64,000 bases of DNA from an uncultured Afifella sp. (GTDB lineage: Bacteria > Pseudomonadota > Alphaproteobacteria > Rhizobiales > Afifellaceae): contig CAMYKZ010000013.1 of the NCBI GenBank assembly GCA_947259045.1, positions 1 through 64,000 on the forward strand, in the 5' to 3' direction. The notes beneath the pieces were generated by a model that saw only the letters and a list, made by a program, of their open reading frames with translations, was not told where the DNA came from and searched no databases. Positions 22,102 through 32,595 of this stretch are shown here, in pieces (within the stretch, counting starts at the first letter, position 1; every line of letters begins with the position of its first letter). A program made the translations under genes and the position numbers.

Positions 22102-23609
22102 TGCATGTTGAACCGTCGTTTGAGCAATTCCGGAACGGGTACGACGCCGACAAGCCGCAACTGATCTGGACCCGGCTTGTATTCGACCTGGAAACGCCGG
22201 TTTCCGCCTATATGAAACTGGCCGCCGGGCGGAAAAATACGTTCCTGCTGGAATCCGTGGAAGGCGGCGCTGTGCGCGGCCGTTATTCGATCATCGGCCT
22301 GGAGCCGGATCTCGTTTTCCGGTCGGCGGGCGCCTCCGCGGAGATTGCCCGCCTTCCGGCCATCGGCGATTTCGTGCCGGTTGACGAACCGACCCTGGAT
22401 GCGGTGCGCAATCTGTTGACTGAAAGCCGAATTGATGTGCCGGCAGAATTACCGCCGATGGCAGCCGGGATATTCGGGTACCTGGGGTACGATACGGTTC
22501 GCCTGATGGAGGAATTGCCGCCGGAAAAGCAGACCGGGCTGCACCTGCCCGACACGGTGCTTGTGCGTCCGCAGGTCGTCGTGGTTTTCGATTCCGTCAA
22601 AGACGAGTTGACGATCGTGACCCCGGTCAGGCCAACAGGCGATGGGCAGGCAAAACACGCCTATGACAGGGCCGTCGACCGGCTGAGCGATATTATCGAT
22701 GCGCTGGACCGGCCGCTTGACCGTTTAAGCGATGCGTCGGAACTGGCGCTGACTGCCGACATTCGGAGCAATACCAGTCCCGACAGGTACCGCCAGATGG
22801 TCGGCCGGGCAAAAGACTATATCACCGCCGGCGACATCTTTCAGGTCGTGCTTTCGCAGCGGTTTGAGGCGCCCTTCCCGCTGCCGCCCTTTTCGCTTTA
22901 CCGTGCGCTGCGCCGTGTCAATCCGGCGCCGTTTCTGTTTTTTCTCGATTATGACGGTTTTTCCATTGTCGGTTCCAGCCCGGAAATCCTCGTCCGCGTC
23001 CGCGATGGCGAAGTCACGATCCGTCCGATAGCCGGGACGCGGCCGCGCGGAGCCACCCCGGAAGAGGATATCCGGCTGGGTGAAGAACTGCTCGCCGATC
23101 CCAAGGAGCGGGCTGAGCATTTGATGCTGCTTGACCTTGGACGCAACGATGCCGGCCGGGTTGCCGAAATCGGTTCCATCAGGGTCACCGACCAGTTTTT
23201 CCTGGAGCGCTACAGCCAGGTGATTCACATTGTATCCAACGTGGTCGGGCGGCTTCGGCCCGACTGCGATTCCGTTGAAGCGCTGATGGCAGGCTTCCCG
23301 GCCGGCACGGTCTCCGGCGCCCCGAAAGTCCGGGCGATGGAAATCATTGACGAACTGGAGGCCGACAAGCGCGGGCCCTATGGCGGCTGCGTCGGTTATT
23401 TCTCTGCCGACGGCGAAATGGATACGTGCATCGTGTTGCGCACGGCGGTGGTCAAGGACAACAAGATGTATGTCCAGGCCGGAGCCGGCATCGTCGCCGA
23501 TTCCAATCCGGAACTGGAACAGGCCGAATGCGTCAACAAGGCCAAAGCGCTGTTTCGCGCAGCCGAAGAAGCCCGGCGGTTCGCCAGCCAGGCTGGCCGC
23601 GGCCAATAG
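22101..23609 (+). CDS. trpE: Anthranilate synthase component I
   Basis: 502 residues. With TrpG it converts chorismate and glutamine to anthranilate. The N-terminal feedback region includes LLESVEGGAVRGRYSIIG, matching the tryptophan-binding LLES motif. The chorismate-utilising core has IFQVVLSQRFE, GSSPEILVRV, PIAGTRPRG, LDLGRNDAGRV and GTVSGAPKVRAMEII. There is no fused amidotransferase domain, unlike the TrpE(G) of many rhizobia. The start overlaps the ppiD stop, leaving no room for a leader-peptide attenuator immediately upstream. Confidence 0.96.
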   Translation: MHVEPSFEQFRNGYDADKPQLIWTRLVFDLETPVSAYMKLAAGRKNTFLLESVEGGAVRGRYSIIGLEPDLVFRSAGASAEIARLPAIGDFVPVDEPTLDAVRNLLTESRIDVPAELPPMAAGIFGYLGYDTVRLMEELPPEKQTGLHLPDTVLVRPQVVVVFDSVKDELTIVTPVRPTGDGQAKHAYDRAVDRLSDIIDALDRPLDRLSDASELALTADIRSNTSPDRYRQMVGRAKDYITAGDIFQVVLSQRFEAPFPLPPFSLYRALRRVNPAPFLFFLDYDGFSIVGSSPEILVRVRDGEVTIRPIAGTRPRGATPEEDIRLGEELLADPKERAEHLMLLDLGRNDAGRVAEIGSIRVTDQFFLERYSQVIHIVSNVVGRLRPDCDSVEALMAGFPAGTVSGAPKVRAMEIIDELEADKRGPYGGCVGYFSADGEMDTCIVLRTAVVKDNKMYVQAGAGIVADSNPELEQAECVNKAKALFRAAEEARRFASQAGRGQ

Positions 23610-23741
23610 CGGGACCTGTAATCGGCTGGGCGATGCTTGACCATTGCAGGCGCTGCGGCCTAACACAGATTTCGACGATTGGATGATGACCGGTCTGACA
23701 TGATTTCGGGGCGGAACCGATCGAACCAGGAATATACGCGA

Positions 23742-24344
23742 ATGCTGCTCGTTATCGACAATTATGACAGTTTTACCTGGAACCTGGTTCATTATATCGG
23801 CGAACTCGGGGCCGATCCCCATGTGGTGCGCAATGACAAGATCAGCGTGCGGGAAATTCTCGACAATCCGCCCGATGCGATTGTGCTCTCACCCGGACCG
23901 TGCACGCCGAACGAAGCCGGAATCGGCCTGGAACTGGTGCGCGAAGCAAAGGGTTCCATTCCCATGTTCGGCGTCTGCCTTGGACATCAGACCATATCGC
24001 AGGCCTACGGTGCAGAGATCGTTCATGCGCCGACGCTGATGCACGGCAAGATTTCAGCGATCCAGCATTGCTCCGAAGGCGTTTTCAAAGGCATCAACGG
24101 GCCGTTTCAGGCAACACGCTACCATTCGCTGACGATGCTGCCGGAAAGCCTGCCGGAAACCATGACGGTGACGGCCCACAGCGACGACGGGGTTATCATG
24201 GGCGCTATGCACAAGAGCCACCCCGTTCACGGCGTCCAGTTTCACCCCGAAAGCATTGCCTCAGAACATGGCCATCTGATTTTGAAGAACTTCCTTGAAA
24301 TTGCAGCCCGCTTCAACGACCAGACCGGGCGAACGGGTGCGTGA
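23742..24344 (+). CDS. trpG: Anthranilate synthase component II (glutamine amidotransferase)
   Basis: 200 residues from the ATG at 23742, where [18 protein letters not shown] begins. It supplies ammonia to TrpE. Class I triad: nucleophile Cys79 in FGVCLGHQT, with His-Glu in [11 protein letters not shown]. In many bacteria this subunit also serves aminodeoxychorismate synthase, and that dual use cannot be excluded. It is separated from trpE by 132 bases with no clear terminator; one base separates it from trpD. Confidence 0.95.
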   Translation: MLLVIDNYDSFTWNLVHYIGELGADPHVVRNDKISVREILDNPPDAIVLSPGPCTPNEAGIGLELVREAKGSIPMFGVCLGHQTISQAYGAEIVHAPTLMHGKISAIQHCSEGVFKGINGPFQATRYHSLTMLPESLPETMTVTAHSDDGVIMGAMHKSHPVHGVQFHPESIASEHGHLILKNFLEIAARFNDQTGRTGA

Positions 24345-24345
24345 C

Positions 24346-25362
24346 ATGACCAGCGATATGAAATCCTTGATCGGCAAAGCGGCAAGCGGGGAGAATTTCA
24401 GCTTCGACGAGGCACGCAATGTCTTCGATATCATGATGTCGGGCGAAGCCACGCCGACGCAGATCGGCGCCCTGCTGATGGCCTTGCGCATTCGCGGTGA
24501 ATCCGTTGACGAAATATCCGGCGCGGTCGCTTCAATGCGCGCACGGATGACGCCGGTCGCAGCCCCGGACAATGCGATTGATATCGTTGGGACCGGCGGG
24601 GATGCGTCGGGGACCTTCAATATATCCACCTGCTCCGCGCTGGTGACGGCAGGCGCCGGTGTGCCGGTCGCCAAGCATGGAAACCGCGCACTGTCCTCAA
24701 AATCGGGTGCAGCCGATGTGCTGAGCGTTCTGGGCGTCAATCTCGATATCGACCCCGATCTTATCGGACGCTGCATCAGTGAAGCCGGCATCGGCTTCAT
24801 GTTCGCACCCAACCATCATTCGGCGATGCGCCATGTCGGCCCCTCGCGGGTTGAGCTTGGCACGCGGACGATCTTCAATCTGCTCGGGCCCCTGTGCAAT
24901 CCGGCCAGCGTGAAACGCTACATGCTTGGCGTATTCGCCCGCGACTGGGTGGAACCATTGGCAAATGTGCTCAGCAATCTGGGCGCGGAAGCCGCCTGGG
25001 TGGTGCACGGATCCGACGGCCTCGACGAAATCACGACGACGGGGCCGACCCATGTGGCGGAATTGAAGGACGGCAAGATCCGGACGTTCGACGTATCGCC
25101 GGCAGACTTCGGCCTGACGACGGCAAGCCCTGCGTTGCTGAAAGGCGGCAGCTCTGAGGAAAACGCGGTCGCCCTGAAAGCCGTGCTGGCCGGTGACGCA
25201 GGCGCCTACCGTGACATAGTCCTGTGCAACGCCGCGGCCGCGCTGATCGTCGCAGGCAAGGCTGACAATGCCGGCGATGGCGTCAGACTGGCGGCGGAAA
25301 GTATTGACAGCGGCAGGGCCCGGTCGGTGCTCGACCGGCTCGTCGAGATTTCAAACGGGTGA
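24346..25362 (+). CDS. trpD: Anthranilate phosphoribosyltransferase
   Basis: 338 residues from ATG 24346. It transfers phosphoribose from PRPP to anthranilate. The PRPP-binding loop [14 protein letters not shown] is at 82-95; [31 protein letters not shown] and [14 protein letters not shown] are the other conserved blocks. Starts one base after the trpG stop and is followed by trpC after 6 bases. Confidence 0.97.
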   Translation: MTSDMKSLIGKAASGENFSFDEARNVFDIMMSGEATPTQIGALLMALRIRGESVDEISGAVASMRARMTPVAAPDNAIDIVGTGGDASGTFNISTCSALVTAGAGVPVAKHGNRALSSKSGAADVLSVLGVNLDIDPDLIGRCISEAGIGFMFAPNHHSAMRHVGPSRVELGTRTIFNLLGPLCNPASVKRYMLGVFARDWVEPLANVLSNLGAEAAWVVHGSDGLDEITTTGPTHVAELKDGKIRTFDVSPADFGLTTASPALLKGGSSEENAVALKAVLAGDAGAYRDIVLCNAAAALIVAGKADNAGDGVRLAAESIDSGRARSVLDRLVEISNG

Positions 25363-25368
25363 GCGGTT

Positions 25369-26181
25369 TTGAGTGATATCCTGAAAAAAATCGAAACCTA
25401 CAAGCGGCAGGAAATCGCCGCCGCGGAATCGGCCGTGCCGCTTGCAGACATCAAGGCCCGGGCGCGGGACGCCGACGTGACCCGGGGCTTTGCCCGGGCG
25501 CTGCGGGCCATGGTTGACGATACCGGCACGGCGCTGATTGCGGAAATCAAGAAGGCCAGCCCTTCCAAAGGCCTGATCCGGGCCGATTTCGATCCCCCTT
25601 CCCTTGCCAGAGCCTATCAGGCGGGCGGTGCTGCCTGCCTTTCGGTTCTGACAGACAAGCCATCATTTCAGGGCGCACCGGAATTTCTCGTCAGCGCGCG
25701 GGCCGCGACGGCACTTCCGGCCTTGCGCAAGGATTTCATGTTCACGCCCTATCAGGTTTACGAGGCGCGGGCCTGGGGCGCTGACTGCATCCTGATTATT
25801 CTCGCCTCGCTGAGCGACGAAGAAGCCATGGCGCTGGAAGAGGCCGCGATGTCACTGGATATGGATGTGCTGCTGGAAGTGCACGATGAGGCGGAACTGC
25901 AACGCGCGCTGAAACTGGCCTCGCCCATGCTCGGCATCAATAACCGGAACCTGAAAACCTTTGAAACCAGCCTGGAAACATCTGAACGGCTTGCGCCGCT
26001 TGTGCCGGAAGACCGGATCATTGTCGGTGAAAGCGGCATTTTCACGCCAGCGGATATTGCCAGGCTCCATGCGGTCAATATCAATATCTTTCTGGTCGGC
26101 GAGAGCCTGATGCGCGCCGACGACGTCACGGCGGCCACACGCGCCCTGCTGTCGGGTTCCGGCGCACAGGCTGCGGAGTAA
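25369..26181 (+). CDS. trpC: Indole-3-glycerol-phosphate synthase
   Basis: 270 residues. It closes the indole ring of CdRP. The start is a TTG at 25369, fixed by the family N-terminus [14 protein letters not shown]; no ATG is available nearby. Motifs: [13 protein letters not shown] (catalytic lysine), [23 protein letters not shown] and [13 protein letters not shown]. The rare start and weak ribosome site suggest coupling to trpD. trpF, trpB and trpA are not in the window. Confidence 0.96.
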   Translation: MSDILKKIETYKRQEIAAAESAVPLADIKARARDADVTRGFARALRAMVDDTGTALIAEIKKASPSKGLIRADFDPPSLARAYQAGGAACLSVLTDKPSFQGAPEFLVSARAATALPALRKDFMFTPYQVYEARAWGADCILIILASLSDEEAMALEEAAMSLDMDVLLEVHDEAELQRALKLASPMLGINNRNLKTFETSLETSERLAPLVPEDRIIVGESGIFTPADIARLHAVNINIFLVGESLMRADDVTAATRALLSGSGAQAAE

Positions 26182-26185
26182 GAAC

Positions 26186-26665
26186 ATGGCTGAACTGACG
26201 CATATCGCTGGAGACGGATCGGCCAACATGGTCGACGTGGCCGACAAGGCCGTCACCACAAGAACGGCACGGGCCGCAGGTTCGGTCCGGATGAAACCGG
26301 AGACGCTGGACCTGATCGTTTCCGGAAATGCCAAGAAAGGCGACGTGATTTCGACCGCGCGCATTGCCGGCATCATGGCAGCCAAGCGAACCCACGACCT
26401 CATCCCGCTCTGCCATACTCTGGCCCTCAGCAAAGTGTCCGTGGACATTGAAGCCGACCCTGCCCTTCCCGGTCTTCAGGTGACCGCCTTCGCTAAACTG
26501 AACGGCAAGACAGGCGTCGAAATGGAGGCGCTGACGGCCGTGTCCGTCGCCTGCCTGACAATTTACGACATGGCCAAAGCGGTCGACCGCGGCATGCAGA
26601 TCAGCGACATCCGCGTTTTGCAGAAAAGCGGCGGGCGCTCCGGCGACTGGACCGCACCGGAATGA
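26186..26665 (+). CDS. moaC: Cyclic pyranopterin monophosphate synthase
   Basis: 159 residues. Second step of molybdenum cofactor synthesis, forming cPMP. Conserved blocks [27 protein letters not shown] and [15 protein letters not shown] are present. It begins 4 bases after trpC and overlaps moeA by 4 bases (ATGA). The trpC-moaC-moeA-lexA linkage is conserved in Rhizobiales and looks like a transcriptional rather than a metabolic grouping. Confidence 0.96.
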   Translation: MAELTHIAGDGSANMVDVADKAVTTRTARAAGSVRMKPETLDLIVSGNAKKGDVISTARIAGIMAAKRTHDLIPLCHTLALSKVSVDIEADPALPGLQVTAFAKLNGKTGVEMEALTAVSVACLTIYDMAKAVDRGMQISDIRVLQKSGGRSGDWTAPE

Positions 26666-27864
26666 CGCTGACATCGGTCGCCGATGCCCTTTCACGATTG
26701 CTGCACGACGTGCCGGAGACCGGTCATGAAACCGTGCCAATCGCTTCGGCGCTGGGGCGCGTTCTGGCAGTCGATCTGTCGGCAAGGCGGTCGCAACCCC
26801 CGTTCAACGCGTCTGCGATGGACGGTTATGCGGTTTTTGCCAGGGACGCGGTGGAAGGCGCCCGTCTGACGGTCGTTGGCGAATCGCGTGCCGGTTGCCG
26901 CTACGCCGGTCAATTGTCAGATGGTCAGGCCGTGCGGATCTTTACAGGCGCGCCGGTTCCGGATGCAGCCGATGCTATTCTGATCCAGGAAAACGCGGAA
27001 CCGTCGGGCGGAGATATCCGTGTCCTCAAGAGCGTCGAACCTGGCCGTTATCTGCGTCCGGAAGGGCTTGATTTCAAGGTCGGCGAAATATTGCTGAAAG
27101 CCGGTATCATTCTGAACCCGCGCACGATTGCACTCGCCGCATCGATGAATTTGCCCGAACTCCCGGTCCGCAAGCGTCCCCGCGTCGCCATCCTTGCGAC
27201 AGGCGACGAACTCGTTCCGCCCGGCGGCGATCCGGGCATCGACCAGATCATCTCCTCAAACGGCGCGGGAATATCCCTGCTTGTTTCAGCCAGCGGCGGT
27301 CAGCCTGACGATCGCGGCATCGCCGAAGACCGCATCGAGGCGATCGGCGACGCCCTTCCCGGAAGCGGCGAAGCCGATATTCTGGTGATTATCGGCGGCG
27401 CTTCGGTTGGCGATCACGATCTCGTTCAGGAAACATTGACGCGCCGCGGCATGACGCTGGATTTCTGGCGGATCGCCATGCGCCCCGGCAAACCGCTGAT
27501 GGTCGGCGAATTGCACGGCATGAAAGTGCTTGGCCTGCCCGGCAATCCGGTTTCGGCCATGGTCTGCGCGCATATTTTCCTGAAACCGCTGATCCGGAAA
27601 ATGCTTGCGCTTGGCGAACAGACAAGCATCTCAAGCGCCAGGCTGACTGCAGACCTGCCGGCCAACGATGAACGGCAGGATTATATTCGCTCCACCCTGT
27701 CGCGCGATGATACCGGCCTCCTGGTAACGCCGTTCAGCCGCCAGGATTCCTCAATGCTGGCAACTTTTGCCCATTCGGATGCGCTGATCATCAGGCCGCC
27801 GCACGGTGCTGCACTGAAAACCGGTGAAACGGTTCCGATCATGCCACTTGATCAAGGCAATTAG
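26662..27864 (+). CDS. moeA: Molybdopterin molybdotransferase MoeA
   Basis: 400 residues. It inserts molybdate into adenylylated molybdopterin. N-terminal [16 protein letters not shown], then [16 protein letters not shown], the MoaB/Mog-like core [13 protein letters not shown] and [15 protein letters not shown], and the C-terminal [10 protein letters not shown]-type segment ([12 protein letters not shown]) are all present. The 80 bases after its stop carry the lexA control region. Confidence 0.96.
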   Translation: MTLTSVADALSRLLHDVPETGHETVPIASALGRVLAVDLSARRSQPPFNASAMDGYAVFARDAVEGARLTVVGESRAGCRYAGQLSDGQAVRIFTGAPVPDAADAILIQENAEPSGGDIRVLKSVEPGRYLRPEGLDFKVGEILLKAGIILNPRTIALAASMNLPELPVRKRPRVAILATGDELVPPGGDPGIDQIISSNGAGISLLVSASGGQPDDRGIAEDRIEAIGDALPGSGEADILVIIGGASVGDHDLVQETLTRRGMTLDFWRIAMRPGKPLMVGELHGMKVLGLPGNPVSAMVCAHIFLKPLIRKMLALGEQTSISSARLTADLPANDERQDYIRSTLSRDDTGLLVTPFSRQDSSMLATFAHSDALIIRPPHGAALKTGETVPIMPLDQGN

Positions 27865-27875
27865 GCGCGCTTGCA

Positions 27876-27890
27876 GAACAGCGCATGAAC
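27876..27890. promoter_or_regulatory. LexA box (SOS operator) upstream of lexA
   Basis: GAAC-N7-GAAC (half sites 27876-27879 and 27887-27890), the reverse complement of the alphaproteobacterial SOS box GTTC-N7-GTTC. It lies within the spacer of a possible promoter (TTGCAG 27871-27876, TAGTGT 27894-27899, 17-base spacing), 55 bases before lexA. This indicates autorepression. Confidence 0.85.
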
Positions 27891-27901
27891 AGGTAGTGTA
27901 C

Positions 27902-27916
27902 GTTCATCTTATGTCC
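27902..27916. promoter_or_regulatory. Second, imperfect LexA half-box pair
   Basis: GTTC-N7-GTCC at 27902-27916, one mismatch from the SOS box and in the opposite orientation to the perfect box 11 bases upstream. It falls just downstream of the likely transcription start. Could be a weak second operator or chance. Confidence 0.35.
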
Positions 27917-27944
27917 CAATGATTCGTACCGAGGCAAAAATATC

Positions 27945-28655
27945 ATGCTCACACGCAAGCAGCTCGAACTTCTGATGTTTATAAACGAGCGCCTGAAGGA
28001 GTCCGGTATTCCGCCCTCCTATGACGAAATGAAGGATGCGCTCGATCTGCGCTCGAAATCAGGCATTCACCGGCTGATTACCGCGCTGGAAGAGCGCGGT
28101 TTTATTCGCAGGCTGCCCAACCGGGCGCGGGCGCTAGAGGTCATCAAACTGCCTGATGCGGTGATGCCGGGCAATGGCGGGCGGCAGCGAGGCTTCCGGC
28201 CAAGCGTCATTGAAGGACGACTTGGCAAGTCGCCGGAAAAGGATGCCCGGCCGAGCGAAGACACCGGGTACGAATCGGTTGCCGTTCCGGTTATGGGCCG
28301 GATTGCCGCCGGCGTGCCGATATCTGCCATCCAGCACCAGAGTCACACCGTTGCCGTACCTGCGGAAATGCTGGCTGGCGGAGATCATTTTGCGCTCGAT
28401 GTTCGTGGCGATTCAATGATTGAGGCCGGTATTCTGGACGGCGACACGGTGTTGATCAAGAAACAGGATACGGCCAATTCCGGCGATATTGTCGTCGCCC
28501 TTGTCGACGATGAGGAAGCGACACTGAAGCGGCTTCGCAAGAAAGGCGCGTCGATCGCACTTGAAGCAGCCAATCCGGCCTATGAGACACGGATCTTCGG
28601 GCCCGACCGCGTTGCCGTTCAGGGGCGCCTGGTGGGGCTGTTGCGGAAATATTGA
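27945..28655 (+). CDS. lexA: LexA repressor
   Basis: 236 residues. SOS repressor and RecA-stimulated self-cleaving protease. N-terminal winged helix-turn-helix (about 1-65, with [12 protein letters not shown] and SKSGIHRLI). The cleavage bond is Ala122-Gly123 in GRIAAGVPI. The serine-lysine dyad is Ser157 (RGDSM) and Lys195 (ATLKRL). An extended linker (about 70-110) is typical of alphaproteobacteria. Its upstream operator matches the group's consensus. The convergent comEC stop is 4 bases from its stop. Confidence 0.97.
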   Translation: MLTRKQLELLMFINERLKESGIPPSYDEMKDALDLRSKSGIHRLITALEERGFIRRLPNRARALEVIKLPDAVMPGNGGRQRGFRPSVIEGRLGKSPEKDARPSEDTGYESVAVPVMGRIAAGVPISAIQHQSHTVAVPAEMLAGGDHFALDVRGDSMIEAGILDGDTVLIKKQDTANSGDIVVALVDDEEATLKRLRKKGASIALEAANPAYETRIFGPDRVAVQGRLVGLLRKY

Positions 28656-28659
28656 GCCG

Positions 28660-30927
28660 TCACTGCCCGGTTGCCGGTTTGCCGTGCCATAACCGCCGGA
28701 CGGCCGGATATGCCGTAACGATCCGGTAATCGGATTTCGCGCCGGGGTTTTTGTCCTCGTTTTTTTCGACGCTGATGGTGTGGGCGCCGAAACGATCGAG
28801 TTGCGGCCTGTCGATAATCAAGTGTGCCTGACAGTTTGCCGGCGCATTCAGAGGCGTGACGATGATGTCGGCAGAACGGCATTCTTCATCGAATGCGGAA
28901 TGACTTCGGATATGGGCAAGGATCTTGCCGTCCGCCAGGTTGAGCAGGCAGGCTGAAGGATCGCAGCGAACACCTTCGGCGAGCTGATTGCGGCCGGGCA
29001 GCGGCTCCCCTTCCCTTTTGAACCATTGTTCCAGGACATACTGGTTCTGCCGTTTTGCGCTTATCCTCAGCATACCGGAATGATCACGCACCGCGACAAT
29101 CTTGCCGCTGCTTGCAATCAGAATATCCGGTTCAGTTCCGCCGCTCAGAACGAGCATCGGCGCAACCGCGGCCGGTATCAGACCAAGCCAGCGCCACTTC
29201 AGCCGCCACAGACATAACCAGAGAAACCCGAACATGAAAACAGCCAGCGACAGGGGCGCGGTTGCAGCGGCAATCAGGGTTGCTCCCTGCCAACCGCTGA
29301 CCGTCGCTGCGACATGCATGATCGCGTTGGATCCCGTAGCCATCAGCGCAAGTGGCCCGGCCTCCAGACCGAACGGCATCATGATCAGACTGAACAGGCC
29401 GGCGGGCATGATCACCAGCGTGACGATGGGCATTGCCAGGAGATTTCCGACCAGCGAATAGACCGCGACATGGTTGAAGTGATAGGCGGCGACCGGCCCT
29501 GTGGCCAGACCGGCGATCATGGTCGTCAGGGCAATCGCGCCGATCGACCGGCGCATGTGGCGGGCTGTACGGCCGACCAGTGTCGCAGGCGGCTCGGCGA
29601 GATCCAGTTTCGGCCGCTCCCGCCATGTTTCGTAGAATGCGATTAACGCGGTCACCGCGGCAAATGACATCTGGAAACCGGGCTCCATGATGCTTTCCGG
29701 TTCACTTGCCAGGATAATCAATGCCGCAATTGCAAGGTTGCGCAGCGAGATTGCCGGCCTGTTCACCAGGATTGCGCCGAACATGATCGACGCCATGATA
29801 AAGGCCCGCAGCGTCGCCACATTGCCGCCTGAGAGGAACAGATAGAACGTTGCCGCCACAAGGGCCGCGCAGGCAGCCCACTTCCTGATCGGCCAGTTCA
29901 GCGCCAGGGTAACAGACAAAGCCAGCAGCCCGCGGACAACAAAAAACACGGAGCCGGCAAACAATGCCATATGAAGCCCGGATATCGCCAGGATATGGGC
30001 CAGGCCCGCATCGCGCAGATGCTGGACAATCTCCGGTGGCAGATATCCCCGTTCGCCGACAAGCAACGCAACAGCGACAGCGCCCGCAGGTCCGGGCTGG
30101 TTCTGCAATATTCTGCGTGCCATGGCCTGCCGGACCTGCTCGATGCCGGTCATCAGTATTCTGGGTCGAGAGGCGGCATGACCCTCGGCTGATTGCGACC
30201 AATGCCCAACCGCGAACCCGCTGGCGCCGATGCCTTCGAAAAAGGCTGCCCTGCGCGGATCGTAACCGCCGGGGACTACGGGGCCTGGAACCGGGCCAAC
30301 GCGGGCGCGCAGCGTGATGGTTTCACCAATGGGCGGTACGCCGGCGGTCTTCAGCAATGCGACTCGGACCCGCCCAGGAGCGCTAATTTTCCGGCGGCTC
30401 TCCAGAACAGGGTTGCTCAACACCACACGCGGCGGGCGGTCCGCCCGGATATCGACTGAGGCGACCGTTCCATGCAGTGACACGAATATTTGTTCATCCA
30501 ACTGGAATGTCGAAACGCTGTCTGTTCGGATTTTCGCTGTCAGCGCACCGAATGCTATCAGGGAGACGGCGACCCAGACCTGACAGGGTTTGTTGCGAAC
30601 AAAACAAAAAACGGAAATCGTCAGCAGAACGCCAGATATCAGGCCGAGCGCCGTCAGCACCGGCTCCTGCGGCAACTGATAATAGATGATGATACCTGCC
30701 GCGTATAAAACCGGAAACCAGAGGAATGTGCGGCGCTGCTCCTGTTCCCTTGTAAACTGATCCAGCAATCCCGCCGCAGCAATCTGGACAATTGATGACA
30801 GGCGAAACGGCAGTGCCGGTTGATCCCATAACCGGCGGAGGGGACGCAAACGCCCCTGCCAGCTGCCTCGGCCCGGCGGATGTCGGATCGGTGGTCTCTG
30901 TTCTGTTGGTGAGTGCTTTTCAGCCAA
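28660..30927 (-). CDS. comEC: ComEC/Rec2-family DNA-uptake channel protein
   Basis: About 755 residues. Start uncertain: a TTG at 30927 has GGAG seven bases upstream and is preferred over an in-frame TTG at 30942. Layout: cytoplasmic N-terminus, two helices and a DUF4131-like OB region (about 60-250), then the Competence domain with LRDAGLAHILAISGLHMALFAG and many helices, and a C-terminal ~130 residues in the place of the metallo-beta-lactamase-like domain. I see no HxHxDH zinc motif there; loss of it is common in alphaproteobacteria. The family translocates single-stranded DNA into the cytoplasm; competence here is unproven and no other com gene is near. Confidence 0.85.
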   Translation of the reverse strand: MAEKHSPTEQRPPIRHPPGRGSWQGRLRPLRRLWDQPALPFRLSSIVQIAAAGLLDQFTREQEQRRTFLWFPVLYAAGIIIYYQLPQEPVLTALGLISGVLLTISVFCFVRNKPCQVWVAVSLIAFGALTAKIRTDSVSTFQLDEQIFVSLHGTVASVDIRADRPPRVVLSNPVLESRRKISAPGRVRVALLKTAGVPPIGETITLRARVGPVPGPVVPGGYDPRRAAFFEGIGASGFAVGHWSQSAEGHAASRPRILMTGIEQVRQAMARRILQNQPGPAGAVAVALLVGERGYLPPEIVQHLRDAGLAHILAISGLHMALFAGSVFFVVRGLLALSVTLALNWPIRKWAACAALVAATFYLFLSGGNVATLRAFIMASIMFGAILVNRPAISLRNLAIAALIILASEPESIMEPGFQMSFAAVTALIAFYETWRERPKLDLAEPPATLVGRTARHMRRSIGAIALTTMIAGLATGPVAAYHFNHVAVYSLVGNLLAMPIVTLVIMPAGLFSLIMMPFGLEAGPLALMATGSNAIMHVAATVSGWQGATLIAAATAPLSLAVFMFGFLWLCLWRLKWRWLGLIPAAVAPMLVLSGGTEPDILIASSGKIVAVRDHSGMLRISAKRQNQYVLEQWFKREGEPLPGRNQLAEGVRCDPSACLLNLADGKILAHIRSHSAFDEECRSADIIVTPLNAPANCQAHLIIDRPQLDRFGAHTISVEKNEDKNPGAKSDYRIVTAYPAVRRLWHGKPATGQ

Positions 30928-31028
30928 GAGCACACTCCGCAAAATGCCGCCACTTGCGGCAACCGCCGACTATGCTACACACAGCGCGAGTTCGCTGACC
31001 AGCCCCTTTATCCTTTGATTGTATTCCC

Positions 31029-32447
31029 ATGTCCCAGACCGTGATTACCCGTTTCGCCCCCTCTCCAACCGGTTTTTTACACATCGGCGGCGCCCGCACC
31101 GCTCTTTTCAACTGGCTCTATGCCAGGCATTGCGGCGGCAAGATGCTGCTTCGCATCGAGGATACCGACCGCGAACGCTACAGTGAGGACGCGGTGACCG
31201 AGATCATTGACGGTCTTTCCTGGCTTGGCCTGGAATGCGACGGAGATCCGATCTCGCAATTCGGCCGCCGCGAGCGCCATGCCGAGATTGCTCATCAGCT
31301 GGTGGATCAGGGCAAGGCTTACCACTGTTACGCCTCGCAGGAAGAGCTTGCCGAAATGCGCGAAAAGGCGCGGCAGGAGAAACGTGCGCCGGGATATGAT
31401 GGCCGCTGGCGTGATCGCGACCCCTCCGAAGCGCCTGCCGGCGTTGATCCGGTTATTCGTATCAAGAGCCCCAATGAAGGCGAAACGCTGGTGGCGGATC
31501 AGGTCCAGGGCGATGTCCGGTTTCCCAACAAGGATCTCGATGACTTCGTCATTCTGCGCTCCGACGGCACGCCGACTTATATGCTTGCTGTCGTTGTCGA
31601 CGATCATGACATGGGCGTCACGCATATTATCCGTGGCGATGACCATCTGACCAATGCGGCCAGACAGGCCGTCATCTATCAGGCGATGGACTGGAGCGTG
31701 CCGGTGTGGGCCCACATCCCTTTGATCCATGGGCCTGACGGGGCCAAATTATCGAAGCGCCACGGCGCGCTTGGCATTGAGGCCTACCGTGCAATGGGCT
31801 ATCTGCCGGCGACATTGTGCAATTATCTCGCCCGTCTTGGCTGGGCCCATGGCGATGACGAAATTTTCTCGGTGAATCAGGCGGTTGAGTGGTTTGATTT
31901 CGACGGTATCGGCAAGGCCGCCGCACGTTTCGATTTCGCCAAACTGGCCAATCTCAACGGCTATTATATCCGCGAGTGTGACGATGTTGCGCTGATCGAC
32001 GCCATGGAGGCGATCCTGCCGGAAATCGAAGGCGGCAGCGCATTTGGTCCGGAATTCACGCCAGCGGCGCGGGACAAGCTGGCGACACTCATGAGCGGGT
32101 TGAAGGAACGGGCGAAAACGCTAGTGGAACTGATCAATTCTGCTGAATTTCTTGTGTCGGAACGGCCGCTTGAACTGACGGAAAAAGCAGCGGGCCTGCT
32201 CGACGAAGAGGCCCGCACTATCCTGTCAAAGCTGGCAACGCAACTGGAACCGAGCGAATGGTCGAATGACGATCTGGAGGCTGTTGTCCGCCAGTTTGCA
32301 GATGAAAACGGCCTCAAACTGGGCAAAGTCGCACAGCCGCTCCGGGCTGCCTTGACCGGCACGACGACGTCGCCCGGCATTTTCGATGTTCTGCTGGCAC
32401 TGGGCCGTGATGAAAGCCTGGCGCGCATCCGCGATCAGGCCATTTGA
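31029..32447 (+). CDS. gltX: Glutamyl-tRNA synthetase
   Basis: 472 residues. Class I synthetase with the HIGH-type motif in [13 protein letters not shown] and KLSKRHG as the KMSKS equivalent. The C-terminal anticodon-binding domain (about 320-470) is complete. Alphaproteobacteria often carry two GluRS copies, one of which also charges tRNA-Gln for the GatCAB route; this copy is next to gltA, the usual position of the main enzyme. It is divergent from comEC across about 100 bases that contain a TGCCGC/GCGGCA inverted repeat (30945-30961). Confidence 0.95.
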   Translation: MSQTVITRFAPSPTGFLHIGGARTALFNWLYARHCGGKMLLRIEDTDRERYSEDAVTEIIDGLSWLGLECDGDPISQFGRRERHAEIAHQLVDQGKAYHCYASQEELAEMREKARQEKRAPGYDGRWRDRDPSEAPAGVDPVIRIKSPNEGETLVADQVQGDVRFPNKDLDDFVILRSDGTPTYMLAVVVDDHDMGVTHIIRGDDHLTNAARQAVIYQAMDWSVPVWAHIPLIHGPDGAKLSKRHGALGIEAYRAMGYLPATLCNYLARLGWAHGDDEIFSVNQAVEWFDFDGIGKAAARFDFAKLANLNGYYIRECDDVALIDAMEAILPEIEGGSAFGPEFTPAARDKLATLMSGLKERAKTLVELINSAEFLVSERPLELTEKAAGLLDEEARTILSKLATQLEPSEWSNDDLEAVVRQFADENGLKLGKVAQPLRAALTGTTTSPGIFDVLLALGRDESLARIRDQAI

Positions 32448-32527
32448 CCAACGGTCATCTTGCAGTGCGCCGCAAAAACCGTTACCTCAGCATGATCTGA
32501 ATTCAGTCTGATGGCATGTGATTGCGG

Positions 32528-32557
32528 TTGCCAGAATTGCCCGGCGATCCATATGAA
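32528..32557 (+). promoter_or_regulatory. Candidate gltA promoter
   Basis: TTGCCA (32528-32533) and TATGAA (32552-32557) are 18 bases apart, about 40 bases before the gltA start in a 148-bp gap. No terminator for gltX is evident between them. Confidence 0.35.
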
Positions 32558-32595
32558 ATCCTGTTGCTGTAAGACACCAAATAAGGGGTATGCGC

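Noticed and set aside
23610-23741. Promoter or attenuator between trpE and trpG
   Set aside because: Only a weak TTGACC ... TAACAC pair was found, and no leader peptide or competing hairpins.
22725-23822. 365-codon minus-strand frame opposite trpE
   Set aside because: Shadow of trpE with no family features.
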